A program made the position numbers and the translations under genes. A stretch of DNA of 64,000 bases from an uncultured Chryseobacterium sp. GTDB taxonomy: Bacteria > Bacteroidota > Bacteroidia > Flavobacteriales > Weeksellaceae. The stretch spans positions 1-64,000 of the forward strand of contig CAJYLO010000007.1 in the NCBI GenBank assembly GCA_913776245.1. The letters run 5' to 3'. The notes beneath the pieces were generated by a model. That model had not been told where the DNA came from. It saw only the letters and a program-made list of their open reading frames with translations, and did no database searches. Position 1 is the first letter of the stretch. Every line of letters starts with the position of its first letter. Positions 1-9,192 of this stretch are shown here, piece by piece.

Positions 1-69
1 CGTCTTTCCTTGATTTTGCTCAGATAAAATCTTGATGATCTGAACTTCTGAAAATTTACTGTTTTTCAT
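1..69 (-). CDS. IS3-family transposase OrfA, N-terminal 23 codons only
   Basis: Reading from ATG at 69 leftwards gives MKNSKFSEVQIIKILSEQNQ and then GKT before the window ends. The pattern K-S-[KR]-F-[ST]-E-x-Q-I-[IV]-x-I-L-x-E is the classic beginning of the helix-turn-helix OrfA protein of IS3-type elements, which binds the IS ends and is normally fused by frameshifting to the DDE integrase OrfB. Only the first helix is visible. The rest of the element must lie to the left of the window, so whether it is intact cannot be judged. Confidence 0.7.
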   Translation of the reverse strand, partial: MKNSKFSEVQIIKILSEQNQGKT

Positions 70-127
70 TGTCTCCCAAATTTAAAAACTATATTTTTAA
101 ATGCTCCAGTTTTTCGGGAAGATTACA
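1..127 (-). mobile_element. End of an IS3-family insertion sequence (partial, runs off the left edge)
   Basis: The minus strand here carries the start of an IS3-type orfA (1-69) preceded by a short leader. Read on the minus strand, the DNA just outside the gene begins 5'-TGTAATCTTCCCGAAAAACT at 127, which looks like an IS terminal inverted repeat starting with TG. The boundary at 127 is inferred: the flanking reading frame of a membrane protein starts making sense just after it. The other IS end and the target duplication lie outside the window. Confidence 0.6.
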
Positions 128-551
128 CATCGGTATCGCAGGAATTCCTTATTTTTTTTTATCCGCATTTGGAGATTATTACGGATGGAAATTCACATTT
201 TATCATACATTCATACAATTTATTGAGTTTCCGAAGTCTGTAAATATTGACATCCGAATCCAAGATTACATCAATGTAATTTTCGGAAATAAACAAACCA
301 CCGATGATTCCGAGTCTTTTCTCTTTTTGATTCTTGGTTTGATATATGTGGGGTATTATTTTATCCAATTCAAAAGATTTAATCTTTTTCACGTTTTGCC
401 GCTCGTTGTAATCGGGATAAAATGGTTGTTGTTTCCGGCATTATGGAATCGGTTTACAATGGTTTTTGTGCTTATTTTTATTGTCGGAATGATTGTAAAA
501 TCGAAGGAAATCTCGGTTAAAGAAATTTATTCAAAAAAAAGTTTTAAATAA
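128..551 (+). pseudogene. C-terminal remnant of a polytopic membrane protein cut by the IS
   Basis: An open frame encodes about 140 residues with at least three hydrophobic segments (near IPYFFLSAFGDYYGW, FLFLILGLIYVGYYF and FTMVFVLIFIVGMIV), followed by a basic tail and a stop at 549-551. There is no ATG start: the only in-frame upstream initiator is a TTG inside the IS end, and two stops lie just before it. I infer that the IS replaced the 5' part of the gene. The position next to glycosyltransferases suggests a polysaccharide polymerase or similar membrane enzyme, but no family motif is recognised. The 3' end overlaps the convergent glycosyltransferase gene by 25 bases. Confidence 0.55.
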
Positions 552-1753
552 GCGTTTCTTTGTTGTTCGGGTGAAAAATATTTTTTTACAGATATAAAAG
601 CATTAAAACTAAGAGTGTTTAAAAGCTTTCTATCATTATTTAGTATCTGAATTTTATCAATAAATTCATTAATAAGGTTATTCAGATCATCAGGTATTTC
701 TTTTAGTTGGCTTTTGGGATAGCATCTTTCATTTTTAATATATTCGTTTTTCATTTTACTATATCTTTCTGTGGTAGTATCAGAGATCAAAATTCCATTA
801 TTATTCTGCGTATTTACAAAAGACGAAATTTCTCCAACATTTGTAGAAATAGGAACTACACCATATGCCATTCCTTCTAATATAACCATTGGAAAACCTT
901 CCCTAAAAGACGTTATAAGTAAAATGTCATTTTCAGAGTAATATTTATCAATTTTTTGTTTGTCTTTTATACTTCCAACAATATTTAAATTTGGAATATT
1001 ATTATCAATATTCTCAAAATCACCAATAACAGTGAATTGGGCATTTATTTTCTTGATGTGACACTTTTTTGCAATTTCAAAAAATATTTCAGGTCTTTTT
1101 TCAAAACTATTACGAGAAACGAAAAGAATTTTCAAAAAATGATCGTTTTTTTTATTTATATAATTTTCAGGTACATTAACTGCATTATTAATGATTACAA
1201 ATCTATCTAACAAACTTAAATTTATATTGTTTTTTTTGTATAGATTCGTATAATCTGTGTATGTCTTTTTACCAAGAATCACTCTCTTATGAATTTTATT
1301 AACCATTGGAAGACTAAATTTTTCTACAGCATATGGGTCTTCGTAAGAAAATGCATGAGTTAAGTCTAGTATTTTAACCTTTTTTTCGTCAAGATATTTG
1401 ACTAATTTATAAAAAAAGTGATTATTGCATCCGAACACAATAGGATTTTCTTTTTCATTAATGACTTTTGCCAATCTTTTTATATATGATTCATATTTTG
1501 AACTTTTATAATTCCATAAGTCTATAACTCGACTAACTTTATTAAATTCATCTTTAAGAAATTCATTATCAGATTTATATACTATGAAACAAGATGTTTT
1601 ATATTCTTTGAAGATTCTTAAAATATCAAGATGTACTGTTTCTCCCCCGCCAAAATGATAGAAAGGGAAAAAGAAAATAATGTCATTAAGTTTGTTTATT
1701 TCTCTTAAGAATTTAGGGAATTCATATAAATAAGCTATTTTGCTGCTTTTCAT
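527..1753 (-). CDS. GT4-type glycosyltransferase (GT-B fold)
   Basis: A 408-residue cytoplasmic protein with a GT-B layout. A glycine-rich N-terminal loop (FGGGE, about residues 35-39) begins the acceptor domain. A donor-domain start, ILFVSRNSFEKRPEIF, lies near the middle. The signature E-x7-E motif is at residues 285-293 within REGFPMVILEG, where the glutamates of retaining GT4 enzymes contact the nucleotide sugar. It is last in a three-gene minus-strand operon: its ATG overlaps the preceding stop in ATGA. Strong AT bias relative to the metabolic genes to the right suggests a variable surface-polysaccharide locus. The sugar and acceptor cannot be predicted. Confidence 0.85.
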   Translation of the reverse strand: MKSSKIAYLYEFPKFLREINKLNDIIFFFPFYHFGGGETVHLDILRIFKEYKTSCFIVYKSDNEFLKDEFNKVSRVIDLWNYKSSKYESYIKRLAKVINEKENPIVFGCNNHFFYKLVKYLDEKKVKILDLTHAFSYEDPYAVEKFSLPMVNKIHKRVILGKKTYTDYTNLYKKNNINLSLLDRFVIINNAVNVPENYINKKNDHFLKILFVSRNSFEKRPEIFFEIAKKCHIKKINAQFTVIGDFENIDNNIPNLNIVGSIKDKQKIDKYYSENDILLITSFREGFPMVILEGMAYGVVPISTNVGEISSFVNTQNNNGILISDTTTERYSKMKNEYIKNERCYPKSQLKEIPDDLNNLINEFIDKIQILNNDRKLLNTLSFNAFISVKKYFSPEQQRNAYLKLFFE

Positions 1754-2808
1754 TTTAAAAGGTTTATTCTGATTAATTTAAATATTTTTCGAATACTATT
1801 AATTGGATTTCTAAAAAAATATTTTTCTATAGTTTGAAATGGAAATAATGATAATTTATTCAATGCTTTATAATACGCTTCATTTCTTTTGTTAAGTAAA
1901 GTGAAATTATCAGATTTGGTATGAGTCTTTTTCAGTGTCTCTTCTACTTTTAAAAGTGAAGCGTTACTTATCTTGTCCTTTTCTCGAATGGCAAAATCGA
2001 TAATTAGCTTTTTAAGATACTGCAAATATCTTGCTGAAACAGCTTTTATATTATTGTCGGTATTATTGATGTAATATTTTTTAAAAATAATTTCTAAAAT
2101 CTCTAAATAAGAATATAGATTTCCATCACCAACATTTTTCGTAATAGAATCAAGATTGTCCGTTCTATAAAAATATGTTTCTTGATCTATGTATTTTACA
2201 TTTCTAGCAAAAAGCATCGTTTCAAAAAACCATAATTCGTCTTCATGGAGTATTTTTTCCTTGAATCGAATATTATTTTTGTTTAAGAAATCTTTTTTAT
2301 ATAATCGGTTTTGAGCAACAGGCGTTAATGCAGACTCCATTGCTGTTATTAAAACTTCGAAGTGATTATTCTCAAAAACAACATTACCTTCCTTTGGTGG
2401 ATATAAATGTGAGAGTTTCTCTATGTATTTATTTTCAATTTTTGAGTTTACTGTAATTCCTGTGACAATGTCATTATTAGATGCAGCAGAAACAAGAGTT
2501 TGAATAGCATGACTATCCAAAACATCATCTGAGTCCAAAAAAAAGATAAAAACTCCGTTAGAATGCTCTATTCCTTTATTTCTTGTAGCAGAGAGACCTA
2601 AGTTTTCTTGTGAAAAGACACGAATACGATCATCTTTTTCTTTAATATTTTTAATTAAATCTAAAGTATTGTCAGTACTTCCATCATTGATTAAAATACC
2701 TTCCCAATTTTTGTAATCTTGCGAAATTATAGAATTGACGCATTCTTCAACATATTTTTCAACATTGTAACAGGGAACTATTATTGAAACAAGTGGCTGA
2801 GAAATCAT
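1750..2808 (-). CDS. GT2-family glycosyltransferase (GT-A fold)
   Basis: A 352-residue protein. The first 110 residues are a textbook GT2 domain: VSIIVPCYNVEKYVEEC opens the Rossmann-like half, LINDGSTDNT binds the nucleotide, and FFLDSDDVL is the DxD metal site. The C-terminal half is less conserved and basic, without clear membrane helices. It overlaps the genes on both sides by four bases (ATGA), so translation is probably coupled through the three-glycosyltransferase operon. Donor and acceptor are unknown. The family normally transfers hexoses, hexosamines or similar sugars onto lipid-linked or nascent O-antigen/capsule chains on the cytoplasmic membrane face. Confidence 0.88.
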   Translation of the reverse strand: MISQPLVSIIVPCYNVEKYVEECVNSIISQDYKNWEGILINDGSTDNTLDLIKNIKEKDDRIRVFSQENLGLSATRNKGIEHSNGVFIFFLDSDDVLDSHAIQTLVSAASNNDIVTGITVNSKIENKYIEKLSHLYPPKEGNVVFENNHFEVLITAMESALTPVAQNRLYKKDFLNKNNIRFKEKILHEDELWFFETMLFARNVKYIDQETYFYRTDNLDSITKNVGDGNLYSYLEILEIIFKKYYINNTDNNIKAVSARYLQYLKKLIIDFAIREKDKISNASLLKVEETLKKTHTKSDNFTLLNKRNEAYYKALNKLSLFPFQTIEKYFFRNPINSIRKIFKLIRINLLK

Positions 2809-3770
2809 TTTTTTGATATTAGTTTTGTGTACATATTAGGGAAATAATAATAGAGTCTCAGATAAAAATAGTATTCTAAGCCGATGGCTTTCGCAGGATA
2901 TTTTAGAAATAAATTAAATGATTGTCGGATAGCTTCTTTCTCACTTTTCATTTCCTCTTTAGAGGTTTGCCGAAGAATTCTTTTGAGAACCATCAATAAT
3001 TTCTTAACAAAATTTTTGGCGATTTTTTGTTGGTTTTCTACTTTTCTTGTGCCTTGCCAAAACCTGAAGACTTCCATTATTGCAATGTAAAAATAATAAG
3101 CTGTTTCCGGAGAAAGATCGTGGGAAAGACTGTTGTCTCGCTGGATGTAATGGTATAACTTATCATTGGATCTTACCACTTTTTCTGCTTTGTCAAAAAT
3201 TTTAAAAAGTGTGGAATAATCTTCAAAACATTTTAAATTTTCGGGGAAACTGAGATCTTTTATCAGACCAGATTTATATAATTTTCCCCACGGATGACTC
3301 TGGATCACAGTGTCTTCTAACAATAGAGATAAGGCTTTTCTGCCATCAAAAGTTGTTTCCGTGGTGGTCGGTTTCTCGAAAACAATTTGCCCGTTTTCAT
3401 CTTCATATTTAGCTTCTATAATAGCAATGTCTGCATTTTCATTTGTAAGTAATTGAAAGAGTTTTGCACAATAATTGGCATCAACCCAGTCATCAGAATC
3501 TACAAAACAGATGTATTCTCCGGTTGCGGATTTCAGTCCAATATTTCGGGCTTTGGAAACACCTGAGTTTTCTTGTTTGATTATTTTTATTCGTTCATCT
3601 CGGCTCTGATATTTCGTATATATTTGCATCGATCCATCAGTGGAACCATCATCCACAATAATGATTTCTAAATTTCCATACTTTTGCGCAATTACTGAAA
3701 TCAGACATTTTTCCAGCGTTTTTTCAGCATTATAACAAGGGATAATCAGGCTTATTAATGGGTTATTCAT
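2805..3770 (-). CDS. GT2-family glycosyltransferase, first gene of the operon
   Basis: A 321-residue protein with the GT2 hallmarks: PLISLIIPCYNAEKTLEKCL at the start, IIVDDGSTDGS near residue 40, and CFVDSDDWVD (DxD) near residue 90. It is clearly paralogous in its N-terminal domain to the next gene downstream, while the C-terminal halves diverge, as expected for enzymes adding different sugars. It is the promoter-proximal gene of the three-gene operon. The upstream 172 bases separate it from a divergent sugar-transferase-like gene and contain a perfect palindrome at 3841-3866. Confidence 0.88.
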   Translation of the reverse strand: MNNPLISLIIPCYNAEKTLEKCLISVIAQKYGNLEIIIVDDGSTDGSMQIYTKYQSRDERIKIIKQENSGVSKARNIGLKSATGEYICFVDSDDWVDANYCAKLFQLLTNENADIAIIEAKYEDENGQIVFEKPTTTETTFDGRKALSLLLEDTVIQSHPWGKLYKSGLIKDLSFPENLKCFEDYSTLFKIFDKAEKVVRSNDKLYHYIQRDNSLSHDLSPETAYYFYIAIMEVFRFWQGTRKVENQQKIAKNFVKKLLMVLKRILRQTSKEEMKSEKEAIRQSFNLFLKYPAKAIGLEYYFYLRLYYYFPNMYTKLISKK

Positions 3771-3840
3771 TTAGTTTTAAAAATATTTGCTTAAAAAAAT
3801 TGAAAAAACAAAGCTGTCTCCTGACCGTCTTTTTACAATA

Positions 3841-3866
3841 TTTTATTATCTTGCAAGATAATAAAA
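3841..3866. repeat. Perfect 26-bp palindrome between divergent glycosyltransferase genes
   Basis: The arm TTTTATTATCTTG (3841-3853) is followed directly by its exact reverse complement (3854-3866) with no loop. It lies 70 bases upstream of one divergent gene and 76 upstream of the other. A loop-free palindrome is better suited to a dimeric DNA-binding protein than to an RNA terminator, but no regulator gene is adjacent, so this is only suggestive. Confidence 0.6.
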
Positions 3867-3942
3867 AAACTTAATAAATACTGAACTAATCGATCAGTAT
3901 TACTAATAGTTTGTCATTCCGATTCCCATCAAAATTAAGCAA

Positions 3943-4812
3943 ATGAACATTTTATATTTAGTATTTGGTAATAAAATCGAAAATTATCAACAGGCTTATT
4001 TTTCCATATTTACTGCTCTGCTACATAAAAATGATGATGATAAAATTATTGTAATTACAGATGATTCTTCACTGTTCGGTTTTTTCGAAAATAAAGTAGA
4101 AACAATATTTATTAACCAAGATACTATAAAGTATTGGGAAGGTACTCATCAGTTTTTTTGGAGGGTAAAAATTAAAGCACTGCAATTGGTTGCTCAGAAA
4201 TATCCACACGATTCTATCTTGTATTTGGATTCGGATACTTTTTTCTATAAAAATATGGATGTTTTGCGTTCTGCTCTTCAAAGCGGACAACATTTTATGC
4301 ACCTTGACGAAGGTAAACTATCCCAGCTTTCATCAAAAACCGAAAAGCTGATGTGGAAACAAATGAAAGGCAAGTCCTATGAAAATATCATAATAAATGA
4401 AAATGTAGCAATGTGGAATGCCGGATTAATAGGCGTTTCTCAAAAACATTTCGAATGTCTGGATCTAACGCTTAGGATCAATGATGCAATGTGTGCAGAT
4501 GGCGTAACAAGAAGATTAATAGAGCAATTTGCATTTTCTCTTGGACTCAATCAGTATTCAGAATTGAAACCAGCAGATCATATTGTTGGGCATTACTGGG
4601 GAAATAAAAAACAATGGAATGATACAATAAGTCTTTTTCTCAGAGAATGTTTTATGAAGAAATATGATTTTGATGCAGTCATAGAGCGTGTAAAAGAAGT
4701 GGAACTTACTAAAATTCCGATTCGGATCAAAGAATCTAGCACTCAGAGAAAATTTAAAGATCTGATTGATAAATTTTACACCAACAAAAGACCTGTTTAT
4801 ATTAAGAATTAG
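3943..4812 (+). CDS. Putative glycosyltransferase with GT-A/GT8-like DxD site
   Basis: A 289-residue protein with no signal peptide. It opens with MNILYLVFGNKIENYQQAYF, and around residues 88-96 has LYLDSDTFF, the DxD-type metal motif of GT8-like and related nucleotide-sugar transferases. A later NAGLIGV segment resembles the acceptor loop of that fold. It stands alone on the plus strand between two minus-strand glycosyltransferase genes, and its last 11 bases overlap the convergent gene. Role in surface-glycan synthesis is inferred from fold and context; the substrate is unknown. Confidence 0.65.
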   Translation: MNILYLVFGNKIENYQQAYFSIFTALLHKNDDDKIIVITDDSSLFGFFENKVETIFINQDTIKYWEGTHQFFWRVKIKALQLVAQKYPHDSILYLDSDTFFYKNMDVLRSALQSGQHFMHLDEGKLSQLSSKTEKLMWKQMKGKSYENIIINENVAMWNAGLIGVSQKHFECLDLTLRINDAMCADGVTRRLIEQFAFSLGLNQYSELKPADHIVGHYWGNKKQWNDTISLFLRECFMKKYDFDAVIERVKEVELTKIPIRIKESSTQRKFKDLIDKFYTNKRPVYIKN

Positions 4813-5554
4813 CTTTTCTTAGTGATTGATAGGTTTCATAAACATATAAACTTTGTAGATAACTGATCTTTAAACCGTTTATACCATCCAAAATGCCGAG
4901 TTTCAAAATATAAGTTTTTAGAAATTTGAAAATAGTCTTACTCCATTTTGTAAAGAAACTATATTTCTTCCCTTTTTGAGACAATTCTAAACCTTTCAGC
5001 TGTCCATAATAGATCATTTTATCTTTAAAACGATCATAATTTTCAAAAGAATAATGAAGCAATTTGTTTTTTAAAAAACCTGTTTTTCCGTTTACTAAAA
5101 GTGTCTCGTGCACTTTTTTCAAATCATCATAATGCGCTTTTGATTTTCTGAAAAGCCTGAAGTTTTTATCATTTTGTGTGCCTGAAAATCGTATTTTTTG
5201 CTGACCTAGAAAAAAAATCCGGTAGATATAATAGGCATCACAAGCATTAGGATTGTTCACGGTTTCGATAATTTCTTGTTTTCCTTTTTCCGAAATTCTT
5301 TCATCACCGTCCAGAAATAAGACCCAATCATTTTTTGCATAGTCAAGTGCAAGATTTCTTTGCTTGGTAAAATCCTCAAACTTATTTTGGATTATTTTTA
5401 CTTTCGGAAAGGTTCCCGCAATTTCTACAGTCTTGTCTGTGCTTAAGGAATCTACAACAATAATTTCATCACAAAAGTCAAAACATTCAAGTACTTCCTG
5501 AATGTTTTTTTCTTCGTTGTAAGTGATGATCAGTCCACTGATTTTCTCTTCCAA
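4802..5554 (-). CDS. GT2-family glycosyltransferase, WaaE/KdtX-like
   Basis: A 250-residue protein of the short GT2 subgroup often called lipopolysaccharide-core glycosyltransferase. It shows LIITYNEEKNIQEVLEC at the start, IIVVDSLSTDKT near residue 35, TKQRNLAL near 65, and LFLDGDERI (DxD variant) near 80. The only plausible start is a TTG at 5554, eleven bases after the rocD stop, so it is probably co-transcribed with rocD although functionally unrelated. The family adds sugars to the inner core of LPS or to similar glycolipids at the inner membrane. The start codon choice is moderately certain. Confidence 0.82.
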   Translation of the reverse strand: MEEKISGLIITYNEEKNIQEVLECFDFCDEIIVVDSLSTDKTVEIAGTFPKVKIIQNKFEDFTKQRNLALDYAKNDWVLFLDGDERISEKGKQEIIETVNNPNACDAYYIYRIFFLGQQKIRFSGTQNDKNFRLFRKSKAHYDDLKKVHETLLVNGKTGFLKNKLLHYSFENYDRFKDKMIYYGQLKGLELSQKGKKYSFFTKWSKTIFKFLKTYILKLGILDGINGLKISYLQSLYVYETYQSLRKANS

Positions 5555-5565
5555 TTGCAGTGCTT

Positions 5566-6810
5566 TTAAAATTCCATAACCGTTTTCTCAATAATCTTTA
5601 CACAATCCAATAACTGTTCTTCCGTAATTACCAAAGGAGGTGCCAGTCTGATGATATTGCCGTGTGTAGGTTTTGCAAGCAATCCGTTTTCTTTCAGCTG
5701 CAAGCAAAGATTCCAGGCTGTTTTGCTGTCCGGTGTATCGTTGATAAGGATAGCATTCAGCAAACCTTTTCCTCGGACTTTCGTAATTAAATCTGTTTTC
5801 TGAATTAATTTTTCAATCTCAGAACGGAAAAGTTGACCTAATTTTTCGGCTCTTTCGGATAATTTCTCTTCTTCTACGACATCTAAAGCTGCCACTGCAA
5901 CTGCACAGGCAATCGGATTTCCTCCAAACGTAGAGCCGTGTTGCCCCGGTTTGATAACATTCATAATCTCGTCATTCGCCAAGACAGCCGACACAGGATA
6001 CATTCCTCCGGAAAGCGCTTTTCCGAGAATCAAAATATCCGGCTGAACATCTTCGTGATGGCAGGCAATCAATTTACCTGTTCTTGCGATTCCGGTCTGA
6101 ACTTCGTCTGCGATGAAAAGAACATTGTATTTTTTACATAATTCCGAAGCACCTTTCAAAAATCCTTCATCCGGAACATAAACGCCTGCTTCACCCTGAA
6201 TTGGTTCCGCTAAAAATGCGGCAATATTTTGAGAATCATCTTTTAGAACTGCTTCTAAAGCATTCAGATCATTGTAAGGAATTTTTATAAATCCAGGCGT
6301 AAAAGGACCATAATTCTCATTCGCATCCGGGTCATTGGAAAAGGAAACTATCGTTGTTGTTCTTCCATGGAAATTGTTTTCACAAACGATTATTTTCGCA
6401 GCATTTTCGGAAATACCTTTAACTTCGTAACTCCATTTTCTGGCCAGTTTGACGGCTGTTTCTACCGCTTCAGCTCCCGAATTCATTGGAAGGACTTTGT
6501 CAAATCCGAAAAGCGTTGTGATTTTTTTCTCGTACTCTCCAAGATTTGAATTGTAAAAAGCTCTCGACGTCAAGGCTAATTTTTTAGCCTGATTCACCAG
6601 CGCGTCCACAATTTTAGGATGAGAATGCCCTTGATTCACAGCAGAGTAGGCGGATAGAAAGTCATAATATTTCCTGCCTTCCACATCCCAGACAAAAACG
6701 CCTTCGCCCCGTTCCAAAACCACAGGAAGCGGATGGTAATTATGAGCGCCGTGTTTTTCTTCTAGGTTGATGAAATATTGTGAACTTTTTTCTTGAACTG
6801 CTGTAGACAT
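5566..6810 (-). CDS. rocD: Ornithine aminotransferase (ornithine-oxo-acid transaminase)
   Basis: PLP enzyme converting ornithine plus 2-oxoglutarate to glutamate-semialdehyde and glutamate, in arginine/ornithine catabolism or proline synthesis. The 414-residue product has the class-III aminotransferase signatures: [15 protein letters not shown] near residues 110-124, HGRT near 148, FIADEVQTG with Asp235, and [14 protein letters not shown] with the Schiff-base lysine near Lys264. A longer frame runs to 6849, but the ATG at 6810 starts the conserved protein ([13 protein letters not shown]) and the extra residues look random. A hairpin terminator at 6862-6892 separates it from accC upstream. Confidence 0.93.
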   Translation of the reverse strand: MSTAVQEKSSQYFINLEEKHGAHNYHPLPVVLERGEGVFVWDVEGRKYYDFLSAYSAVNQGHSHPKIVDALVNQAKKLALTSRAFYNSNLGEYEKKITTLFGFDKVLPMNSGAEAVETAVKLARKWSYEVKGISENAAKIIVCENNFHGRTTTIVSFSNDPDANENYGPFTPGFIKIPYNDLNALEAVLKDDSQNIAAFLAEPIQGEAGVYVPDEGFLKGASELCKKYNVLFIADEVQTGIARTGKLIACHHEDVQPDILILGKALSGGMYPVSAVLANDEIMNVIKPGQHGSTFGGNPIACAVAVAALDVVEEEKLSERAEKLGQLFRSEIEKLIQKTDLITKVRGKGLLNAILINDTPDSKTAWNLCLQLKENGLLAKPTHGNIIRLAPPLVITEEQLLDCVKIIEKTVMEF

Positions 6811-6861
6811 ATTTTTATTTTTTTGTAAAAATAACAAATTTGATTTCAATTAATGATAATA

Positions 6862-6892
6862 AAAATGCCCAACTGTAAAAGTCAGGCATTTT
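6862..6892 (-). terminator. Rho-independent terminator of the accB-accC unit
   Basis: AAAATGCC (6862-6869) pairs with GGCATTTT (6885-6892) across a 15-base loop that can itself pair ACT/AGT. Read on the minus strand the hairpin is followed by a T-rich stretch, 20 bases after the accC stop. Confidence 0.75.
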
Positions 6893-6912
6893 ATCTATCT
6901 GGATTTTATTTC

Positions 6913-8271
6913 TTAGATATTATTATCAAAATTTTTATCCATTACGAAAGTTTCCATAAACTTGGTGGTATAGTTTCCGGCAAGGAAATCTTCATTTTCA
7001 AGTAATTGTCTATGGAAAGGAATGGTCGTTTTCACACCTTCGATGTAGAATTCCTCCAGGGCACGTTTCATTTTTGCAATAGCTTCTTCTCTGGTCTGAG
7101 CCGTAACAATCAGCTTAGCAATCATAGAATCATAGTTTGGCGGAATGGCATAACCGGAATAAACGTGTGTATCTACTCTCACACCGTGACCGCCGGGAAT
7201 ATTAAGTCCTTTGATAACACCAGGTGATGGACGGAAATCGGCGTAAGGATCTTCCGCATTGATCCTGCACTCGATAGCGTGCATCTTCGGATAATAATTT
7301 TTCCCGCTGATTGGTGTTCCGGAAGCCAGTAAAATCTGCTCACGAATCAAATCATAATCTACAACCTGCTCTGTGATTGGATGTTCTACCTGGATTCTGG
7401 TGTTCATCTCCATAAAATAGAAATTCCTGTGTTTGTCCACCAAAAATTCGATGGTTCCTACACCTTCATATCCAATGAACTCCGCAGCTTTTACTGCCGC
7501 TTCGCCCATTTTCTCACGAAGTTCATCAGTCATAAAAGGAGAAGGCGTTTCTTCAATCAGTTTCTGATTTCTTCTCTGTACAGAGCAGTCTCTCTCGGAA
7601 AGGTGACAGGCTTTTCCATATTGGTCTCCGGCAACCTGAATCTCAATATGTCTAGGCTCCTCAATCAGTTTTTCCATATACATCCCTCCGTTTCCGAAAG
7701 CGGCAACGGCTTCCTGAATTGCAGAATCCCAATGGTCTTTCAGATCTTCCTCTTTCCAAACCGCTCTCATTCCTTTTCCACCACCACCGGCAGTGGCTTT
7801 GATCATCACAGGGTAACCGATTTCCTTAGCTGTTTTCTTAGCATCTTCATAAGAATCGATTAATCCGTCAGAGCCTGGAACACAAGGGATTCCGGCAGCT
7901 TTCATCGTTGCCTTAGCCGTCGCCTTATCTCCCATTTTCTCGATTTGCTCAGGAGTTGCTCCGATGAATTTGATGCCATTTTTAGCACATATTCTGGAGA
8001 AATTAGCATTTTCGGAAAGGAAACCGTAACCAGGATGGATGGCATCTGCATTCGTAATCTCAGCAGCTGCGATGATATTTGGGATTTTCAGGTAAGAGTC
8101 TTTGCTCATCGCAGGACCGATACAAACAGCTTCATCCGCAAAACGAACGTGAAGGCTGTCTTTGTCTGCTGTAGAATAAACCGCAACAGTTTTGATTCCC
8201 ATTTCTTTCGCTGTACGCAGGATTCGCATTGCGATCTCACCACGGTTTGCGATTAATATTTTTTTGAACAT
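6913..8271 (-). CDS. accC: Acetyl-CoA carboxylase, biotin carboxylase subunit
   Basis: The 452-residue ATP-grasp enzyme that carboxylates the biotin of BCCP, the first step of malonyl-CoA and fatty-acid synthesis. Seen in the protein: the N-terminal [11 protein letters not shown], the glycine-rich ATP loop [29 protein letters not shown], and the catalytic/metal segment [18 protein letters not shown] followed by ECRINAEDP. Length matches the family. It follows accB by 93 bases of very AT-rich DNA with no gene. Both are minus strand and end at a common terminator. Confidence 0.96.
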   Translation of the reverse strand: MFKKILIANRGEIAMRILRTAKEMGIKTVAVYSTADKDSLHVRFADEAVCIGPAMSKDSYLKIPNIIAAAEITNADAIHPGYGFLSENANFSRICAKNGIKFIGATPEQIEKMGDKATAKATMKAAGIPCVPGSDGLIDSYEDAKKTAKEIGYPVMIKATAGGGGKGMRAVWKEEDLKDHWDSAIQEAVAAFGNGGMYMEKLIEEPRHIEIQVAGDQYGKACHLSERDCSVQRRNQKLIEETPSPFMTDELREKMGEAAVKAAEFIGYEGVGTIEFLVDKHRNFYFMEMNTRIQVEHPITEQVVDYDLIREQILLASGTPISGKNYYPKMHAIECRINAEDPYADFRPSPGVIKGLNIPGGHGVRVDTHVYSGYAIPPNYDSMIAKLIVTAQTREEAIAKMKRALEEFYIEGVKTTIPFHRQLLENEDFLAGNYTTKFMETFVMDKNFDNNI

Positions 8272-8364
8272 CTTTTTCGAATTTTAAATTATAAATTTTG
8301 AATTTTAAATTATTTTAAATGAAAAATCTCCATTTAAAATTTATAATCTTTAATCTAAAATTGC

Positions 8365-8841
8365 TTAAGATGGGTCTACCAAAAATAAAGGTTGGTCGTA
8401 TTCTACCGGAGAAGAATCTTCTACCAGGATTTTTACGATTTTTCCACTGATTTCGGACTCTATCTGGTTGAAAAGTTTCATCGCTTCAATCACACAAACT
8501 ACTTTTCCTTCAGTTACAGAATCGCCCACGTTCACAAAAACATCTTTGTCCGGAGATGGCTTTCTGTAAAAAGTACCAATCATTGGAGACTTAATCGTGA
8601 TGTATTTGCTGTCGTCAGCAGAAGTTGCTGCTTCAGAGGTTGCAGCAGGAGCGGAAACTGGATTTGCAGCTGGTGCAGAAACCGGTGCCTGATAGGCAAC
8701 CTGAGGTGTAACGTAGCTTACAGGTTCACCACCAAGTGGAGTTTTGATATAGATTTCGAAGTCTTTGTTTTTATACTTTACTTCGGAAACACCTGCCTTT
8801 GCAACAAATCTTACAAGATTCTGAATGTCTTTTATATCCAT
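8365..8841 (-). CDS. accB: Acetyl-CoA carboxylase, biotin carboxyl carrier protein
   Basis: A 158-residue BCCP. The N-terminal 40 residues give the AccC-binding helix region, then an Ala/Pro-rich hinge (about 47-72), then the biotinyl domain with the acceptor Lys122 in [14 protein letters not shown]. An upstream in-frame extension to 8886 would add 15 unrelated residues and overlap the minus-7 box and terminator between rpmF and accB, so the ATG at 8841 ([13 protein letters not shown]) is the better start. The protein carries carboxyl groups from AccC to the carboxyltransferase AccAD, whose genes are not in this window. Confidence 0.94.
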   Translation of the reverse strand: MDIKDIQNLVRFVAKAGVSEVKYKNKDFEIYIKTPLGGEPVSYVTPQVAYQAPVSAPAANPVSAPAATSEAATSADDSKYITIKSPMIGTFYRKPSPDKDVFVNVGDSVTEGKVVCVIEAMKLFNQIESEISGKIVKILVEDSSPVEYDQPLFLVDPS

Positions 8842-8866
8842 AAAAATTTTAAATTGTTTTGAACGC

Positions 8867-8874
8867 CAAATATA
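8867..8874 (-). promoter_or_regulatory. Minus-7 box TATATTTG of accB
   Basis: On the minus strand TATATTTG matches the Bacteroidota TAnnTTTG box and lies 25 bases before the accB ATG, directly after the rpmF terminator. A well-placed TTG minus-33 box is not clear. Confidence 0.55.
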
Positions 8875-8876
8875 AT

Positions 8877-8915
8877 AAAAAACCACCCAAATTGATAAAA
8901 TCCGAGTGGTTTTTT
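8877..8915 (-). terminator. Terminator between rpmF and accB
   Basis: AAAAAACCAC (8877-8886) pairs with GTGGTTTTTT (8906-8915) around a 19-base loop. Read on the minus strand it ends in a T-run. It implies that the DUF177-rpmF unit and the accB-accC unit are transcribed separately. Confidence 0.7.
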
Positions 8916-8946
8916 ATGCTGTGTATAAGATTCTTAAAAAGAACTC

Positions 8947-9150
8947 TTAGTTTTCTTCTGTGGTTTCTACAGTTTTCTCTAATACAACTTTTCCTTTGTA
9001 ATAAAGTTTTCCTTCGTGCCAGTGAGCTCTGTGATAAAGGTGCAATTCACCAGTTGTAGCATCTTTTGCCAATTGAGGCGCTACAGCTTTGTAGTGAGTT
9101 CTTCTTTTATCTCTTCTTGTAGACGACTGTCTTCTCTTAGGATGTGCCAT
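8947..9150 (-). CDS. rpmF: 50S ribosomal protein L32
   Basis: A 67-residue basic protein beginning [20 protein letters not shown], the universal L32 N-terminus. The usual second half contains [20 protein letters not shown]. The cysteine pair of zinc-binding L32 forms is absent (His-Leu-Tyr-His instead), as is common in Bacteroidota. It follows the DUF177 gene by 42 bases, the conserved yceD-rpmF arrangement seen across bacteria, and ends before the hairpin at 8877-8915. Confidence 0.96.
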   Translation of the reverse strand: MAHPKRRQSSTRRDKRRTHYKAVAPQLAKDATTGELHLYHRAHWHEGKLYYKGKVVLEKTVETTEEN

Positions 9151-9192
9151 TGTTAATTATTTTAAAAAATTCTAACGAATTATATGTTATAC

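Noticed and set aside
7381-7863. Long open frame on the plus strand inside accC
   Set aside because: It is antisense to the conserved biotin carboxylase and its protein has no recognisable feature; it is a shadow of codon bias.
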